The position numbers were made by a program, and so were the translations under genes. The notes beneath the pieces were generated by a model that did not search any database, had not been told where the DNA came from, and saw only the letters and a program-made list of their open reading frames with translations. This document shows positions 6,486-8,134 of a stretch of DNA of 8,134 nucleotides, piece after piece. Source of the stretch: Pseudocoprococcus catus (GTDB taxonomy: Bacteria; Bacillota; Clostridia; Lachnospirales; Lachnospiraceae); the NCBI RefSeq assembly GCF_902381825.1, contig NZ_LR698973.1:262850-270983 (forward strand), written 5' to 3'. Numbering within the stretch: the first letter of the stretch is position 1; the number at the start of each line of letters is the position of its first letter.

Positions 6486-6517
6486 GAAAGTGAAATGAAA
6501 GATTGCCCTGATACAAT
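6485..6517 (+). promoter_or_regulatory. Transporter promoter with tandem TGAAA operator candidate
   Basis: TACAAT (6512-6517) preceded by TGA (6509-6511) makes an extended -10, TGATACAAT. Transcription would start near 6524, about 23 bases before the ATPase ATG. There is no good -35 at normal spacing. Instead the region holds TGAAAG (6485-6490), TGAAA (6491-6495) and TGAAAG (6496-6501). The outer two copies are 11 bases apart, one helical turn. Direct repeats at that spacing in place of a -35 are the usual arrangement at OmpR/PhoB-activated promoters, so this is a plausible binding site for the regulator encoded upstream. The site itself is inferred, not proven. Confidence 0.55.
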
Positions 6518-6546
6518 TTGGATGTAAGATGAAAAGGAGGCAACAC

Positions 6547-7221
6547 ATGAGTGTGATATTAGAAACCAAGCAGCTTTGTAAGTTTTATGGCGCAGGTGAG
6601 AATCAGGTCAAAGCGGTCAATCAGGTGGACATTCAGATTGAGCGGGGAGAATTTGTCGCAATTGTTGGAAAGTCAGGTTCCGGTAAAAGTACATTACTTC
6701 ATATGCTTGGAGGGCTAGACACCCCGACAAAAGGCAGAGTTACTTTAGCGGGGAAAGATTTATACAGGATGAAGGAAGATGCCCTTGCTGTTTTCCGCAG
6801 AAGAAAAATCGGATTTGTTTTTCAGGCATTTAATCTGGTTTCATCTGTTAATGTCTGGGAAAATATTGTACTGCCACTGGGGCTGGACGGAAGAAAAGTG
6901 GATGAAGCGTATGTAAATGATATTATTGCAACTCTGGGGATTGAAAACCGGATTTGTAATCTGCCAAATCAGTTATCCGGAGGACAGCAGCAGAGAGTAG
7001 CAATTGCAAGAGCACTGGTGAATCGTCCGGAAATTATATTTGCAGATGAGCCGACAGGCAATCTTGATTCCAAGACCAGTGATGAGGTAATTGCTCTGCT
7101 TAAGATGACAGCAAAAAAATATGGACAGACAATTGTAATGATTACCCATGATGATGAGATCGCGCAGGTTGCTGACCGTATTTTAGTCATCGAGGATGGA
7201 CAGGTGGTGGATTTCAATTGA
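6547..7221 (+). CDS. ABC transporter ATP-binding protein (MacB/LolD-like)
   Basis: A 224-aa ATPase subunit of a type VII (MacB/FtsX-class) ABC transporter. It shows Walker A GKSGSGKST (41-49), Q-loop Gln93, signature LSGGQQQR (143-150), Walker B IIFADEP (163-169) and switch His201 in MITHD. All catalytic motifs are intact. The wording of the motifs (SGSGKSTLLHMLGGLD, PTGNLDS) is typical of ATPases that power FtsX-type permeases for antimicrobial-peptide resistance, lipoprotein handling or macrolide export. ATG 6547 is preceded by AAGGAGG (6534-6540) at 6 bases; an earlier in-frame ATG at 6529 lies before that site. The stop codon overlaps the permease start by 4 bases. Separate transcription from the kinase is indicated by the terminator and promoter upstream. 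It should sit on the cytoplasmic face of the membrane with the permease. Confidence 0.95.
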   Translation: MSVILETKQLCKFYGAGENQVKAVNQVDIQIERGEFVAIVGKSGSGKSTLLHMLGGLDTPTKGRVTLAGKDLYRMKEDALAVFRRRKIGFVFQAFNLVSSVNVWENIVLPLGLDGRKVDEAYVNDIIATLGIENRICNLPNQLSGGQQQRVAIARALVNRPEIIFADEPTGNLDSKTSDEVIALLKMTAKKYGQTIVMITHDDEIAQVADRILVIEDGQVVDFN

Positions 7222-8134
7222 GGACGATCAGCAAAATTGCATTCAGCAACGACAAAAGAAATCGGACAAGAAGTGTCCTTATTATGACGGCGATTTGCCT
7301 GACTACCATGCTTCTGGTCATTATCAGTACAATTGGAAATGGACTGATCCTCTTACAGAAGGATCAGGCTGCAAGCTCATACGGAAGCAACTACGGCCTG
7401 TTTATCGCCGCAGATGGTACGCAATTAAAAGAAGTGGAACGCAGAGCTGAGATATCTGATATCGGCATCATGTGTACGGAGGGCATCCTGAAAGGAAATG
7501 AAAATGGCGGCTTTGTCAGTGCGGATGAAACGGTCAGGAAAATGCTTCCCTATAATCAGGAATATGTGTTGAAGGAAGGTACCTATCCGGAAAAGGCGCA
7601 GGAAATTGCCGCAGGACGCGCTTTCTTTGATGCAGTGGGATACCATGATGTAAAGGTCGGAGACACCGTAACATTGGAGTACCGTTCCGGCATGCAGTCG
7701 GAATACGCACCGGTGGAATTTACTGTCAGCGGGATTTTATATGACCGGGATGAATATACCATCGAGGCTTCCTATGTTGTATTCGGTTCGCAGGATTTTT
7801 ATAATGAGCGTGTTGCGGAGGGTGACAGGCAATATAATATCTATTTTACCTTGAGCGATTCTGCAAATGTATCTATGAATAATGTTGCGCCTGTTATAAA
7901 AGAAATCGCGGATTCCTGCGGCATTGACCAGAAAAACGTGATCATCAATGACCTCTACCTGCAGTGGGTATTGCAGCCGAGCTATGAAATGATTGTGGTT
8001 TGTGGAACCCTGATCCTCGGAATCGTGCTGTTTTCCGTTGTGGTCATTTATAATATCTTCCAGGTCGGGATTGCCCAGAAGGTTCAGGAGTACGGAAAAA
8101 TCAAGGCGCTGGGTGCAACCAGAAAGCAGATGAA
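7218..8134 (+). CDS. FtsX/MacB-type ABC permease, N-terminal part (runs off window)
   Basis: An open frame without a stop runs from TTG 7218 to the window end, giving 305 complete codons. TTG 7218 overlaps the ATPase stop (TTGA). GGTGG just upstream can serve as ribosome binding site, and no other start is available after the in-frame TGA at 7173. The protein begins with a basic segment (SNDKRNRTRS) and a membrane helix (about 19-41). An extracellular domain of roughly 215 residues follows, then a second helix (about 258-284) and a cytoplasmic VQEYGKIKALGATRKQM segment, the hallmark coupling region of FtsX-domain permeases. This TM1, large loop, TM2 order is MacB-like rather than the 10-helix BceB layout seen from its start. 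Codons are G+C richer (about 48-52% on sampled lines) than in the left-hand genes. The substrate is unknown. The C-terminal part, with at least two more helices expected, is outside the window. Confidence 0.92.
   Translation, partial: MRTISKIAFSNDKRNRTRSVLIMTAICLTTMLLVIISTIGNGLILLQKDQAASSYGSNYGLFIAADGTQLKEVERRAEISDIGIMCTEGILKGNENGGFVSADETVRKMLPYNQEYVLKEGTYPEKAQEIAAGRAFFDAVGYHDVKVGDTVTLEYRSGMQSEYAPVEFTVSGILYDRDEYTIEASYVVFGSQDFYNERVAEGDRQYNIYFTLSDSANVSMNNVAPVIKEIADSCGIDQKNVIINDLYLQWVLQPSYEMIVVCGTLILGIVLFSVVVIYNIFQVGIAQKVQEYGKIKALGATRKQM

Noticed and set aside
7196..7450. An 84-codon + strand open frame at the ATPase/permease junction
   Set aside because: It is out of frame with the permease, which runs open from 7218 to the window end with clear membrane and FtsX-type motifs. 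The 84-codon peptide has no protein-like pattern.

Overview
The window looks like part of a low-to-moderate G+C Firmicutes genome, most likely a gut Clostridia/Lachnospiraceae-type bacterium. The reasons are strong Shine-Dalgarno sites (AAGGAGG, AGGAGGT), TTG and GTG starts, an A+T-rich codon style, an OmpR-type regulator/kinase pair next to an ABC/FtsX transporter, and protein sequences typical of that group. No species can be named from the sequence alone. Every gene supported here lies on the + strand.

Left part (about 1-2906) is an accessory-looking run of small, functionally unrelated genes. It holds a peptidase S51-like (PepE-like) protein, a 107-aa cysteine/histidine-rich protein, a SAM-dependent methyltransferase broken by an in-frame amber codon at 1333-1335, an A+T-rich HD-domain hydrolase, and two small ORFs of unknown role (43 and 68 codons). 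The run closes with a good intrinsic terminator (2871-2906). No strong promoter is visible inside it.

Middle (2907-4418) begins with about 320 bases without a convincing gene. This stretch holds short coding-like scraps and a 15-base sequence that recurs 87 bases later, just in front of the next gene. A 397-aa AAA_14/DUF4143-type ATPase follows and appears to be a stand-alone gene.

Right part (4428-8134) is a sense-and-respond module. An extended -10 promoter (TGATATAAT) drives an OmpR/PhoB-family response regulator and a membrane histidine kinase that overlap by 4 bases (GTGA). A near-perfect intrinsic terminator then ends that unit. A second promoter with an extended -10 (TGATACAAT) and tandem TGAAA-type half-sites one helical turn apart starts a second unit, made of an ABC ATPase and an FtsX/MacB-type permease. 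Those two overlap by 4 bases (TTGA), and the permease runs off the window. The simplest model is that the kinase detects an envelope stress or antimicrobial compound, and the phosphorylated regulator activates the separately transcribed transporter through the TGAAA repeats. The signal and substrate cannot be read from the sequence.

Base composition drifts along the window. Hand counts on single 60-base lines give roughly 28-37% G+C in the HD gene, about 40% in one kinase line, and about 48-52% in the transporter. This fits a left half made of acquired genes beside a more resident transporter locus. I found no CRISPR array, rRNA, convincing tRNA, transposase or integrase. I see no clearly new system here. 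The best leads are the interrupted methyltransferase, the Cys/His-rich small protein, and the regulator-to-transporter operator.
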